Assembly (NCBI GenBank): GCA_013042995.1
Contig: JABDPB010000171.1
Coordinates: forward strand, 1-56,242
Direction: 5' to 3'
Length of the DNA: 56,242 nucleotides
Source: Ignavibacteriaceae bacterium
GTDB taxonomy: Bacteria; Bacteroidota; Ignavibacteria; Ignavibacteriales; Ignavibacteriaceae
Every line of letters starts with the position of its first letter. Positions within the stretch are counted from its first letter, which is position 1. This document shows positions 15,545 to 24,735 of the stretch, in pieces. The translations under genes and the position numbers were made by a program. The notes below the pieces were generated by a model. It had not been told where the DNA came from, searched no databases, and was given only the letters and a program-made list of their open reading frames with translations.

Positions 15545-16855
15545 TTAAGATTCGATCAAAATAAAATCTTCGGTTACTTCTTTTATTTTTCCACTGATTG
15601 ATGCATGAACGTTTGCGCCCAGTTCGCCATCAGAAATTTTTCCAATCATTTGTTCTGCTTCAATACTTTCACCCTTTTTTATATTTGCTTTTGCTTTGGT
15701 TCCAATATGCTGCTGAAGAGGAATTCTTACTTTTTTTACTGGAATCTTTTCTGAATTATAAGGTGCTTCGACATCATAATCCTGCAGTTTAAGTTTCATA
15801 ATTAATTGCTTAAGCGGAACACTTCTTCCATCTTTTATGGGGTGAACTTTAACTGGTTTTTGTTGTACAAACTTAATTCCCGCTTCACCCATCTCTGCTT
15901 TTGCTTTATCGCAGGCTTCTTTAGGATAAAGATCTTCGGGACAGGCGTAAAGTGTACACAATCCGCAGGAACAGCAAAGTTCAGCCATTTGGTTCCAGAC
16001 AGCTGCGCCTGTTTTAGTAAACCCTAACGAGCGCATAACTTTATGCGGTTCAACCTGGTAGCCAAGTAAATACCGTGGGCAGAATTCTGTGCAGTAGCTA
16101 CACTGGTCGCAAGCAGATTTACCAATGCGATGCCAATTTTGTTCAGGCTGGTTTTTTCTTTTAATTAAATAATGATCTTTTGGCAAAACAATCAATCCAG
16201 CAGAGGTTTTTGTTATAACTTCATCAAGATTAAAAGTTAAATGTCCCATCATTACACCGCCGACAAAAATTCCAAACTCTTTTGTTTTCATTCCTCCGGC
16301 GTGTTCAATTACATCATTAAAGCTTGTGCCTATTGGAACAAAAAATGAAGAGGGTTTCTTAACTGCCCCGGCAACACAAATAAATTTTTGGGTTACTGGT
16401 TTATCCTTCTCTGCAAGCGCAATATTATAAAGAGTTTCCACATTACTTACTACGCATCCGATATCAAGCGGAAGTCCTGCTGGCGGAATCAGTCTGCCGG
16501 TTGCTTCATACACAAGCTCGTATTCATCTCCAGAGGGGTAAAAATCACTAAGTTTGGTTAATTCTGTTTTCCCATTCGAGCAATTTTCAATTGCGGAAAT
16601 CACTTTAGCGTTTTTCTCTTTTACTCCAAAGAATCCTTTTTTAGCAGAAGTGCTTTTAATTAAAAGCCCCAATCCCTTGTTAATTTCTTTTGCAAAGTGA
16701 AGCATCAACTCATAATCTTTATGAATTAGTGGTTCGCACTCTGCGCCGTTTGCAAGTACAAACTCAACTTCAGACTTTGCTTTTATGTGTGCCGGAAACC
16801 CGGCGCCGCCTGCACCAACAATCCCAGCTTTAAATATTTTTTCTGAAAGTGACAT
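15545..16855 (-). CDS. pduS: PduS-like RnfC-type flavin/Fe-S electron-transfer protein
   Basis: The N-terminal domain has 'GAGGAGFPAHIKA' and 'NGAECEPL', which bind NADH/FMN in RnfC-like proteins, at about residues 13-42. A central SLBB-like part follows. Then come two ferredoxin-type clusters: CDQCSYCTEFCP at about 249-260 and CCSCGLCTLYACP near 293-305. A C-terminal biotin-like RnfC barrel segment follows. In Pdu systems this protein reduces cobalamin and pairs with PduT. Length 436 fits. It lies 11 bases after hemH and before pduT, one transcription unit. Whether it feeds cobalamin reduction here is inference. Confidence 0.9.
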   Translation of the reverse strand: MSLSEKIFKAGIVGAGGAGFPAHIKAKSEVEFVLANGAECEPLIHKDYELMLHFAKEINKGLGLLIKSTSAKKGFFGVKEKNAKVISAIENCSNGKTELTKLSDFYPSGDEYELVYEATGRLIPPAGLPLDIGCVVSNVETLYNIALAEKDKPVTQKFICVAGAVKKPSSFFVPIGTSFNDVIEHAGGMKTKEFGIFVGGVMMGHLTFNLDEVITKTSAGLIVLPKDHYLIKRKNQPEQNWHRIGKSACDQCSYCTEFCPRYLLGYQVEPHKVMRSLGFTKTGAAVWNQMAELCCSCGLCTLYACPEDLYPKEACDKAKAEMGEAGIKFVQQKPVKVHPIKDGRSVPLKQLIMKLKLQDYDVEAPYNSEKIPVKKVRIPLQQHIGTKAKANIKKGESIEAEQMIGKISDGELGANVHASISGKIKEVTEDFILIES

Positions 16856-16866
16856 AAATTATTTTT

Positions 16867-17901
16867 TTAAGAATTAGAAAGAATGATTTCTTTCAAAGCA
16901 TCAATCCACATGGGGTGATCGTTCAGACTTTCTACAAGCTGAACCTTTTCCCCGCCGTGATTTTCAAACAATTGCTGATATTCTGTGCCAATTTCTACTA
17001 TTGTTTCAAGGCAATCGGCGACAAATGCAGGACTGAAAACTAAAAGTTTCTTTGCCCCCTTTTTTGCCTGCTCAATTAAAACTTTATCTGCAAATGGTTC
17101 AAGCCACTTTTTGTCTAATCGTGATTGGAAGCAAACAGTATAATTTTCAGATTTAAGTTTAAGTTTTTCAGATATCAATCTTGTTGTGGCATAGCAAGTA
17201 GCTTTATAGCAGTACTGGTTGGTTTCATTTATTTCCGTTTCGCAGCTATGCTCTTCGCAGAGTGTTCCATCTTTGTAAACTTTGTCAACCTGTCTTATTG
17301 GGAGTCCGTGGTAACTGAACAAAATATGATCGTATTCATCCAGGTTATATTTTTTTACCTGTTCAATTGCTGTGTTGATATAATTTTCGTTCTCATAAAA
17401 CTGGTTAATAAACTTTATTTCAGGAATAATCCACCACTTGCCGATAATTTTCATCGCTTTTTCAATAATGGATCCAGTCGTTGCAGATGCATACTGTGGA
17501 AACAATGGGACAATGATAATTTTCTCTAAGTCTTTTTCATACATCTTTGCAAGCACATCATCCATCGAAGGATTTTGATACCGCATTGCAAGCTTTACAT
17601 CGAAATCATCACCTAAAGCTATCTGCAATTTTTCTTTAACCGATTCTCCATAATAAAGAATTGGCGAACCCTCTTTGCCGCCAGACAGTCCGTTATTTGT
17701 CCAGAGCTCTTTATAAATTTTTGCTGATTTGGGTGCGCGAAAAGGAACGATTATTAAATTAACCAAAAGAAATCTGGCAAAAGCAGGAATGTCAATTACA
17801 CGCGGATCGTTTAAAAATTCAAAAAGATATTTTCTTACATCCTTAACTGAAGGGCTGTCCGGCGTGCCCAGATTTACAAGTAAAACGCCTGTTTTATTCA
17901 T
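16867..17901 (-). CDS. hemH: ferrochelatase
   Basis: I set the start at 17901 (MNKTGVLLVNLGTPDSP, the family N-terminus). The longer ORF adds an atypical 11-residue extension. Key parts are 'LVNLGTPDSP', the metal-ligand His in 'LFSYHGLPIRQVD', and the Glu region 'VADCLETIVEIGTEYQQLF'. A Cys-rich stretch around 'HSCETEINETNQYCYKATC' is common in Bacteroidota ferrochelatases. The enzyme inserts Fe2+ into protoporphyrin IX to make heme. hemL lies elsewhere in the window, so heme synthesis genes are scattered. It heads the operon with pduS and pduT, 11 bases apart. Confidence 0.93.
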   Translation of the reverse strand: MNKTGVLLVNLGTPDSPSVKDVRKYLFEFLNDPRVIDIPAFARFLLVNLIIVPFRAPKSAKIYKELWTNNGLSGGKEGSPILYYGESVKEKLQIALGDDFDVKLAMRYQNPSMDDVLAKMYEKDLEKIIIVPLFPQYASATTGSIIEKAMKIIGKWWIIPEIKFINQFYENENYINTAIEQVKKYNLDEYDHILFSYHGLPIRQVDKVYKDGTLCEEHSCETEINETNQYCYKATCYATTRLISEKLKLKSENYTVCFQSRLDKKWLEPFADKVLIEQAKKGAKKLLVFSPAFVADCLETIVEIGTEYQQLFENHGGEKVQLVESLNDHPMWIDALKEIILSNS

Positions 17902-18260
17902 ACTATTTTCTAAACTAAAATAATTAATCAACACTATTTTTAGTGATGAGGTTCTAATTTAGCCAAATTTAATTTTAACTCCATTTCTAATTAGTTTTAG
18001 TTTCAGAGATAGAGTTGTAGTCCTTCCTGCCCCAGCAGAATACACTTAAAAGAAACCAAGGTTTAATCTCTCTTTTTAGCTGAACTAGTGCTACCATAAT
18101 TATTTAACTTTTCTTACTAATTTTCAATCTCTTAATTTGTAAACACTAAAAAACATATTCTTGATAAATAATCCCATATATTGTATAGTTGTCTAAAAAG
18201 AACTTGATTTATTAGAATTTCAACATTGAAGTGTGTAATATAATTTAAATATAGTCGTAG
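17902..18260. other. intergenic region between divergent hemH and the CDP-alcohol phosphatidyltransferase
   Basis: The spacer of about 360 bp separates divergent operons and should contain two promoters. It is AT-rich. I find no convincing -35/-10 pair, riboswitch, repeat or ORF. Confidence 0.4.
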
Positions 18261-19103
18261 ATGTCTGTTTTTCAAGAATATAAATCATCTCTAAAAATAA
18301 TTGCGGCAGAGGAATTCTTTGATCTTATACTGTTTCGTCCGTTGGCTTTTGTATTTGTTAAAGGAGTATCTTCAACACGTATAACACCAAATCAACTTAC
18401 GTTCATTTCTATCTTATTTTTTCTGGCAGCGGGAATATGTATATCAACAGGCTTAATTGGGGCTGTTTTTGCAGCTGGATTATTAATTGGTATCGGCAAT
18501 GTTTTAGACTGCGCTGACGGTCAGCTTGCAAGAGTTAAGAAGGCAGGTTCTGAGTATGGGAGAATATTAGACGGTATAGGCGATTATGTTTCAGCTATTG
18601 CCCTATTTATAGGTGTCGGTATTTGGGGAAGCAGCCATTCATACGATCCACTTTTTTGGTGGGTGGTTGTATTTGCTGCAGGTGTGACTTATGGCTGGCA
18701 AGCTTCACTTGTAGATTACTACCGCAACGAGTTTATTATGTATGCTGAGGGCAAACAAGAATTCACTTTAGACGAAATTAAGAGATCCAAAGATAGCCTT
18801 AGAAAAATTAAAGGTGTAAAAGGAAAAAGATTTAATAGATTTATTCTTTCCTCCTACATCATTTACTCAACTCTTCAGACCAACATTCAACCAAAGCGGC
18901 TAAAATTAGATATGAGCTTATCTGAGCAATATGTAAAAAATAATTCATTCATTCTTCGTCTATGGTGTTTTAACGGTACCGCCACACCAAAATTTCTTTC
19001 TATTGTTTGTTGCTTCTTTAATAGGTTGGATCTTTTTATCATATATGTTCTTGTTTTCGGAACTTTGTGGTCATTATTTCTTTTGGTATTACAAAAAAAG
19101 TAG
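18261..19103 (+). CDS. CDP-alcohol phosphatidyltransferase family membrane protein
   Basis: The 280-residue membrane protein has the family signature D-x2-D-G-x2-A-R-x8-G-x3-D-x3-D: 'DCADGQLAR', then 'GSEYGRILDGIGDYV', with all the conserved Asp and Arg residues. It binds a CDP-linked alcohol and a divalent metal and moves the phospho-alcohol (or phosphono-alcohol) to an acceptor. It heads a same-direction block that continues to phosphonate genes starting 950 bp downstream. It may therefore use CMP-aminoethylphosphonate, though classic phospholipid substrates remain possible. Seven or so membrane helices, with a hydrophilic middle around 'FTLDEIKRSKDSLRKIK'. Confidence 0.9.
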   Translation: MSVFQEYKSSLKIIAAEEFFDLILFRPLAFVFVKGVSSTRITPNQLTFISILFFLAAGICISTGLIGAVFAAGLLIGIGNVLDCADGQLARVKKAGSEYGRILDGIGDYVSAIALFIGVGIWGSSHSYDPLFWWVVVFAAGVTYGWQASLVDYYRNEFIMYAEGKQEFTLDEIKRSKDSLRKIKGVKGKRFNRFILSSYIIYSTLQTNIQPKRLKLDMSLSEQYVKNNSFILRLWCFNGTATPKFLSIVCCFFNRLDLFIIYVLVFGTLWSLFLLVLQKK

Positions 19104-19128
19104 AGAAAAAAATACTGATGCGTACCAT

Positions 19129-19758
19129 ATGATAATAGCTTTTGTTGCCGGATGCTTTATCGGATTTTTCATTGCAATTCCACCAGGACCCGCGAGCATG
19201 GCAATGATAGCGCGGGGACTTGAACATGGCTTTAAATATGGGATCATGGTCGGATTTGGTGCCGCATTAAGCGAGGCTTGCTATGCTGCAATTGGTTTTT
19301 TTGGAATTGAACTTATTAATACTACTGGAGTAGAGTATGCCTTGCGAATTATTGGAATAATTTTGGTGCTTACATTGGGTGTTCGTTTCACTTTCTATGC
19401 ACAATCCTATAGCTATACTAAACAAGTGAATCTGAAAAAGGTGCAGAAGAGAAAATCATTTATTATGGGATTTATGATATCGATTGCTACTCCAACTATA
19501 GGCGCTGGTTATATTATTGTTGCAAACCTTGTTCATTCCTATGAAATTTACGAATCTTCAAATCTCAATAATATGATGGCTACTTTGGGTGCCGGTATAG
19601 GAGCAACTGCGTGGATGAGCATTCTTATGATCCTTACCTCAAAGGTAAAACGTGCTGTCAACTCTAAAATATTAAATAGACTAGTAATGGGATCAGGAAT
19701 TCTATTATTGCTTTTCTCTTTATATATGATAGTTTCCATTATTATAGATATTTCTTGA
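19129..19758 (+). CDS. LysE-family membrane protein
   Basis: I start at 19129 (MIIAFVAGCFIGF). A longer ORF from 19003 would overlap the preceding gene by 101 bases and has no membrane-protein-like start. The protein has about six membrane helices with the LysE motif region 'FFIAIPPGPASMAMIARGL' and a later 'SIATPTIGAGYI', which carries the second repeat's helix break. Members export amino acids or related zwitterions. Given the neighbours it could move an aminoalkyl-phosphonate intermediate or lipid (inference). Gap to the previous stop is 25 bases. Confidence 0.8.
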   Translation: MIIAFVAGCFIGFFIAIPPGPASMAMIARGLEHGFKYGIMVGFGAALSEACYAAIGFFGIELINTTGVEYALRIIGIILVLTLGVRFTFYAQSYSYTKQVNLKKVQKRKSFIMGFMISIATPTIGAGYIIVANLVHSYEIYESSNLNNMMATLGAGIGATAWMSILMILTSKVKRAVNSKILNRLVMGSGILLLLFSLYMIVSIIIDIS

Positions 19759-20054
19759 GGTTGGAGAGAGAATTTTTTCGTATCAGATTATATTTTGGAA
19801 TCAATAATTCCTATTGGGGGTAATTATTTGTTTTTATTTCTTAGTAGTTTTGAATATAGAAATACATTTTTCGGGGTATTATTTTTAAGAGTTATCCGGA
19901 ATGTTTCAATCTCGCGAGAGAGAGTTAATGGAATACAATTTTCACAAATTTTATGAACAGATTATATTAAATATAACCACCAGATTGAACTAAAGTTATT
20001 GTATTTATTAATTGTACTATTGCATTTTAAAGATCTTTTTGAATAGGAATTAAA
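19759..20054. other. 296-bp spacer before the phosphonate genes, with TCTCGCGAGA palindrome
   Basis: AT-rich gap upstream of the PEP mutase gene. A perfect 10-bp palindrome, TCTCGCGAGA, lies at 19910-19919, about 135 bp before the start. In such AT-rich surroundings it stands out as a possible operator. An AGGA site near 20045 precedes the GTG start. No other element is seen. Confidence 0.45.
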
Positions 20055-21674
20055 GTGGTTGATAAGAAAACAAATCAATTGAAAAATATTTTACAAAGTT
20101 CCAATTTAGAGTTTCTTATGGAGGCTCACAACGGTTTATCAGCAAAAATTGTTGAGGAAGCTGGATTCAAGGGTATATGGGCCAGCGGATTGTCAATGAG
20201 CGCTTCAATTGGTGTGCGTGATAATAATGAAGCAAGCTGGACACAAATTCTTGAAATTGTAGAATTTATGAGCGATGCCACGACAATTCCAATTTTAATT
20301 GACGGTGATACCGGATACGGGAATTTTAACAATATGCGTCGTCTTGTAAAAAAACTTGAGCAGCGAAACATAGCAGGAGTTTGTATCGAGGACAAATTGT
20401 TCCCCAAAACGAACAGCTTTATTCGTGGTGATCAGCAACCACTTGCTGATATAGAAGAGTTTTGCGGAAAAATAAAAGCCGGAAAAGACAGCCAGTGCGA
20501 TGATAACTTTTGCATTATTGCCCGCGTTGAAGCTTTCATTGCTGGCTGGGGATTACATGAAACATTGGAACGCGCAAGTGCATATTACAAAGCAGGAGCA
20601 GATGCAGTTCTAATTCATAGTAAAAAATCCAGACCGGATGAGATTATTGCATTTATGAAAGAATGGGGGAATAGGTGTCCAGTTGTTATTGTACCTACTA
20701 AATATTATTCAACCCCCACTCAAGTATTTAAAGACCTTAAAATCAGCACTGTTATTTGGGCAAATCATCTTATGAGATCTGCCCTAAGCGCAATGCAGAA
20801 GACTGTTGCAAAAATTTATGAGGCACAATCCATTATAGAAGTTGAAGATACTATAGCGCCTATTGTTGAGGTTTTCAGATTGCAAAATGACCATGAATTA
20901 CAAGAAGCTGAGAAGCTATATTTAAAATCATCTGAAACTAAAGGGATTCAAGCAATTATATTGGCAGCGTCGCGTGGATTGGAACTCGGCGAACTGACTG
21001 AAAACATACCTAAGGCAATGTTAAAAATAAATGATAAACCCCTGATAGAAAAAATGCTGGATATGTTTTACGAGCGCGGTATAAAAAATATTTCAATAAT
21101 CCGGGGGTATAAAAAAGAAACAATCAATTTTCCAAACATTGCCTACTTTGATAGCGATAACTACGCTTCAACAGATGAACTGGTTTCTCTCAATCTTGCA
21201 AAAGATAAAATTAAAGGTAATTGTATTATTTCTTATGGTGATATTCTTTATAGAAAGCATGTGCTGAATGATTTAATGGAGGAAGATGGAGATATAGTTA
21301 TTGTTGTCGATACAAATGCCCAAAGAAGAACATATGTAACCAGGAGCGATTTTGTCACTTGTTCCAGACCTTATACAAAAGAGTATGATGAATCACCTGT
21401 TTTTTTACAATCAATTGAGTTTAAGGAATTAATACCCGGAGAAAAAATTGATGGTGAATGGATTGGTGTTATGAAGTCAACTGAAATTGGTTCAGAGGCT
21501 ATCGCTGCTTCACTGAGCGCGTTATCTAACCATCCGGAATTTAAAAACATGAAGATAACGGATCTCTTATCCGATTTAATTGCAAAAGGAATTAAAATTA
21601 AGGTCATATATATTAATGGTCATTGGTTGGATATTGATAATTTGAAAGACCTTCCATTAAGCTCTAAGTACTAA
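20055..21674 (+). CDS. phosphoenolpyruvate mutase fused to a nucleotidyltransferase-like domain
   Basis: Residues about 9-285 are PEP mutase: 'DGDTGYGN' (83-90) and the signature [11 protein letters not shown] (112-122) with the catalytic Lys and Asn. This isomerises PEP to phosphonopyruvate, the entry to C-P bond synthesis. Residues about 296-539 are a nucleotidyltransferase fold, but its start reads '[12 protein letters not shown]' where the usual LAAGxGxRL would place a triphosphate-binding Arg, so catalysis there is doubtful. The start is GTG with an AGGA site. The next gene, phosphonopyruvate decarboxylase, follows at 27 bases. The long 539-residue fusion fits known PepM-NTase proteins. 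Confidence 0.93.
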   Translation: MVDKKTNQLKNILQSSNLEFLMEAHNGLSAKIVEEAGFKGIWASGLSMSASIGVRDNNEASWTQILEIVEFMSDATTIPILIDGDTGYGNFNNMRRLVKKLEQRNIAGVCIEDKLFPKTNSFIRGDQQPLADIEEFCGKIKAGKDSQCDDNFCIIARVEAFIAGWGLHETLERASAYYKAGADAVLIHSKKSRPDEIIAFMKEWGNRCPVVIVPTKYYSTPTQVFKDLKISTVIWANHLMRSALSAMQKTVAKIYEAQSIIEVEDTIAPIVEVFRLQNDHELQEAEKLYLKSSETKGIQAIILAASRGLELGELTENIPKAMLKINDKPLIEKMLDMFYERGIKNISIIRGYKKETINFPNIAYFDSDNYASTDELVSLNLAKDKIKGNCIISYGDILYRKHVLNDLMEEDGDIVIVVDTNAQRRTYVTRSDFVTCSRPYTKEYDESPVFLQSIEFKELIPGEKIDGEWIGVMKSTEIGSEAIAASLSALSNHPEFKNMKITDLLSDLIAKGIKIKVIYINGHWLDIDNLKDLPLSSKY

Positions 21675-21701
21675 TATAAGTTCAGCTGTTGAAAGTGGAT
21701 T

Positions 21702-22859
21702 ATGATAAAAGCAAATGAATTTCTTGATCTGTGTTTAAAACTGGGATTTAATTTTTTTACAGGAACCCCGTGCTCTTATTTAAAGCCGCTAATCAACTAT
21801 GTTATTGATCACAAAGAATTTAATTTTGTCGATGCAACAAATGAAGGAGATGCCGTTGCTATAGCAAGCGGGGTTACCATTGCAGGAGGGCGGAGTGTTG
21901 TAATGTTTCAAAATTCCGGCTTGGGTAATGCGGTAAATCCATTAACCTCTTTAGCATACATTTTTCGAGTACCTCTTCTAATTATTGTTACTCATCGCGG
22001 AGAACCGGGAGGAGAAAAAGATGAACCACAGCACGAATTGATGGGCAATATTACGATAGAAATGCTCGAAACTATGCAGATTAGTTGGGCTCATTTTCCA
22101 AATAACATTAAAGAAGTTGAAATTGTATTAAATAAAGCAGATAAGTATTTAAAACAAGAAAGTAAGCCCTTTGCTTTAGTCATGAGTAAAAAAAATGTTG
22201 AAAGCTATACTCTTCAATCATCAAAAGAGAAACATTCATTTCATTCTGAATTTAAACAAGAAGAACATTTTACGGTTCCATACAATCAAAGGCATACACG
22301 CAGCGAAGCTCTTAAAATCATTAATAAAGTTACAGGAAAAGATGCAGCAATTATAGCAACAACGGGTTACACAGGTCGTGAATTATATGAAATCGAGGAT
22401 CGAGAAAACCAGCTATATATGGTTGGCTCCATGGGCTGTGCCTTGCCACTTGGATTCGGAATGGCAATCACTAAACCTAAGTTAAAAATATATGTTATAG
22501 ATGGAGATGGTGCATTATTGATGCGAACAGGCACGATGGCAACCGTTGGTGCCCATCAACCTGAAAATTTAATCCACATTTTACTTGATAATGAAGTACA
22601 TGAATCTACGGGTGGTCAAGGCACTGTGTCGGGTGGAGTATCGTTCTCAACAATTGCCAGTGGTTTTGGATATAAACATACATTCTCAACGGATAGCTTG
22701 GATGCGTTTGAAGATTTATTAAGCTCAGCTTCGTCTAAAGGTGGGCCAACATTTATTCATTTCAAAATTAAAAAAGGTACATCAGGAAAACTTGGAAGAC
22801 CTGTTATCACACCAATACAGGTTAAGGAAAGATTGATTAAGTATCTTAATAAATATTAA
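21702..22859 (+). CDS. phosphonopyruvate decarboxylase
   Basis: The 385-residue TPP enzyme shows the N-terminal 'FFTGTPCSYLKPLINYV' and 'ATNEGDAVAIASG' regions with the conserved Glu that activates the cofactor. The TPP/Mg site 'VIDGDGALLMRTGTMATVG' lies in the second half, followed by 'NEVHESTGGQGT'. It decarboxylates phosphonopyruvate to phosphonoacetaldehyde, the step that pulls the unfavourable PEP mutase equilibrium forward. It sits between PEP mutase (27 bases) and the transaminase fusion (16 bases), so the three form one operon. Confidence 0.94.
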   Translation: MIKANEFLDLCLKLGFNFFTGTPCSYLKPLINYVIDHKEFNFVDATNEGDAVAIASGVTIAGGRSVVMFQNSGLGNAVNPLTSLAYIFRVPLLIIVTHRGEPGGEKDEPQHELMGNITIEMLETMQISWAHFPNNIKEVEIVLNKADKYLKQESKPFALVMSKKNVESYTLQSSKEKHSFHSEFKQEEHFTVPYNQRHTRSEALKIINKVTGKDAAIIATTGYTGRELYEIEDRENQLYMVGSMGCALPLGFGMAITKPKLKIYVIDGDGALLMRTGTMATVGAHQPENLIHILLDNEVHESTGGQGTVSGGVSFSTIASGFGYKHTFSTDSLDAFEDLLSSASSKGGPTFIHFKIKKGTSGKLGRPVITPIQVKERLIKYLNKY

Positions 22860-22875
22860 ACAGAGTACTAACATT

Positions 22876-24735
22876 ATGAATCATGTGCGGCAAGCTGTAA
22901 TTTTGGCTGCAGGTATGGGCTCACGCCTTAAGGGAGTCATTGAAGAGAAACCTAAAGGATTCTTACAGCTGGGGAATAAACCCATCATCGAAGAATCTAT
23001 TGCCAAACTAATTGGCTTTGGTATTACCAAGATTGTTATTGTAACTGGATACAGCTCTGAATATTACGAAAGGCTTAAAAAGAAATATCCATTCGTTAGA
23101 ACAATAAAAAACCAGCGCTTTGAAAATACCGGAAGCATGTTCTCCCTTTCCATTGTTAAGGATTTAATAGATAGTAATTTTTTACTTTTAGAATCTGATC
23201 TGATATATGAGCACAATGCCTTGCAAGTATTAAATAACTCAAAATTTAATGATTGCATACTTTTATCCGGAAGGACTAGCTCTGGCGATGAAGTTTATGC
23301 TGGAATCAAGGAAAATAGGATTGTTAACTTATCAAAGAATCTTGGTGAAATAAAGACATTGGGGGGAGAATTGGTGGGTATCTCAAAAATATCTTACGAT
23401 TTATATCAAGCTATGATCAATCATGCAGAAAAACAATTTAGAAAAAATCAACAATATCAATACGAAGATTGTTTGACGGATGTAAGTAAAATGAAAGAAA
23501 TTAACTATGAGTTTGTTGAAGATTTAGCGTGGATTGAAATTGATGATAAAAATCATTTTAAGAGGGCTGTGGAAAAAATATATCCGCTGGTTCAAAAGAG
23601 AGATGCTGAATTTATTATATCAAAAAAAATCAGTCGAAATGTATTGCTGAATCCGGGTCCGGCCACTACAACTGATACTGTTAAACATGCAATGGTTGTT
23701 GAGGATATTTGCCCGAGAGAAAAAGAATTTGGTGAACTTGTGGAAAGTATTAGAAAAGATCTTGTGCGAATTGTAAACGGAAAAGATTTGTTCGAGGCCG
23801 TGCTTTTTGCCAGCTCGGGAACAGGGGCGATAGAGGCATGCCTTACTTCTGTAGTTCCGGACAACAAATCAGTATTGATTATTAATAATGGTGCTTATGG
23901 TGAACGGATGCAGCAAATTTGTAAAAATTTCGAAGTGAATCGCATCGATTACAATATTGAATGGGGGGATCCGGTTGATCTAAGGACTATTGAATCTATT
24001 CTGAGTAAGCACAAAGGTAAGATATCCCACCTAGCATTTGTCCATCACGAAACTACTGTCGGGATTTTAAATTCCCTAGAACTGATTTCCAAACTCGCGT
24101 TAAAATACAACATTGAAATAATAGTTGATGCAATGTCCTCATTTGCTGGCATTCCCATCGATGTGAATGAATCAAATATTCATTATCTCATCTCATCTGC
24201 GAATAAATGTATTCAGGGAATGGCTGGTATCAGTTTTGTCATATGTAATATAGATTCCTTAAAAAAAACGAAAGATTACAGAAGGCGGAGTTTTTATTTC
24301 AACCTATATGATAATTACACATTTTTTTCAGAGCATAATCAAATGCAGTTCACACCGCCGGTGCAAGTTTTATATGCACTCCGTCAGGCTATTAGTGAAT
24401 ACTTCATTGAAACAGAAGAAGGCAGGACAAATCGTTATACAGAATTGTATGAAGTATTAAAAAACGGACTTGAAAAACTAGGATTTAAGTTTCTGGTTGA
24501 CGATAGATTTCATGCAAAAATTTTAACTTCGATTATCGAGCCGGATGACGATAATTATAATTTTACAGAAATGCATGATTACCTCTATAAACGCGGCTTC
24601 ACGATTTACCCTGGTAAAGGTGCAAAGCAAAATACTTTTCGTCTTGCAAACATGGGCGAAATTTATAAGGAAGATATTGTCAGATTCCTCAATTGTTTGG
24701 AAACCTATAAAAAACTGAAGGCCATTAAGCTATAA
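22876..24735 (+). CDS. pntC: PntC-type phosphonate cytidylyltransferase fused to 2-aminoethylphosphonate transaminase
   Basis: The N-terminal about 245 residues are a nucleotidyltransferase with intact 'LAAGMGSRLKGV' and 'KPKGFLQLGNKPI' motifs. The remainder is an aspartate-family transaminase: 'LLNPGPATTTDTVKHAM', the PLP region 'VDAMSSFAG' and the Lys in 'ISSANKCIQGMAG'. The transaminase turns phosphonoacetaldehyde into 2-aminoethylphosphonate, and the PntC half attaches CMP to it. The same fusion is known in Treponema denticola. No LicD-type transferase is seen nearby, while a CDP-alcohol phosphatidyltransferase is. The symbol covers only the N-terminal half. Confidence 0.9.
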   Translation: MNHVRQAVILAAGMGSRLKGVIEEKPKGFLQLGNKPIIEESIAKLIGFGITKIVIVTGYSSEYYERLKKKYPFVRTIKNQRFENTGSMFSLSIVKDLIDSNFLLLESDLIYEHNALQVLNNSKFNDCILLSGRTSSGDEVYAGIKENRIVNLSKNLGEIKTLGGELVGISKISYDLYQAMINHAEKQFRKNQQYQYEDCLTDVSKMKEINYEFVEDLAWIEIDDKNHFKRAVEKIYPLVQKRDAEFIISKKISRNVLLNPGPATTTDTVKHAMVVEDICPREKEFGELVESIRKDLVRIVNGKDLFEAVLFASSGTGAIEACLTSVVPDNKSVLIINNGAYGERMQQICKNFEVNRIDYNIEWGDPVDLRTIESILSKHKGKISHLAFVHHETTVGILNSLELISKLALKYNIEIIVDAMSSFAGIPIDVNESNIHYLISSANKCIQGMAGISFVICNIDSLKKTKDYRRRSFYFNLYDNYTFFSEHNQMQFTPPVQVLYALRQAISEYFIETEEGRTNRYTELYEVLKNGLEKLGFKFLVDDRFHAKILTSIIEPDDDNYNFTEMHDYLYKRGFTIYPGKGAKQNTFRLANMGEIYKEDIVRFLNCLETYKKLKAIKL

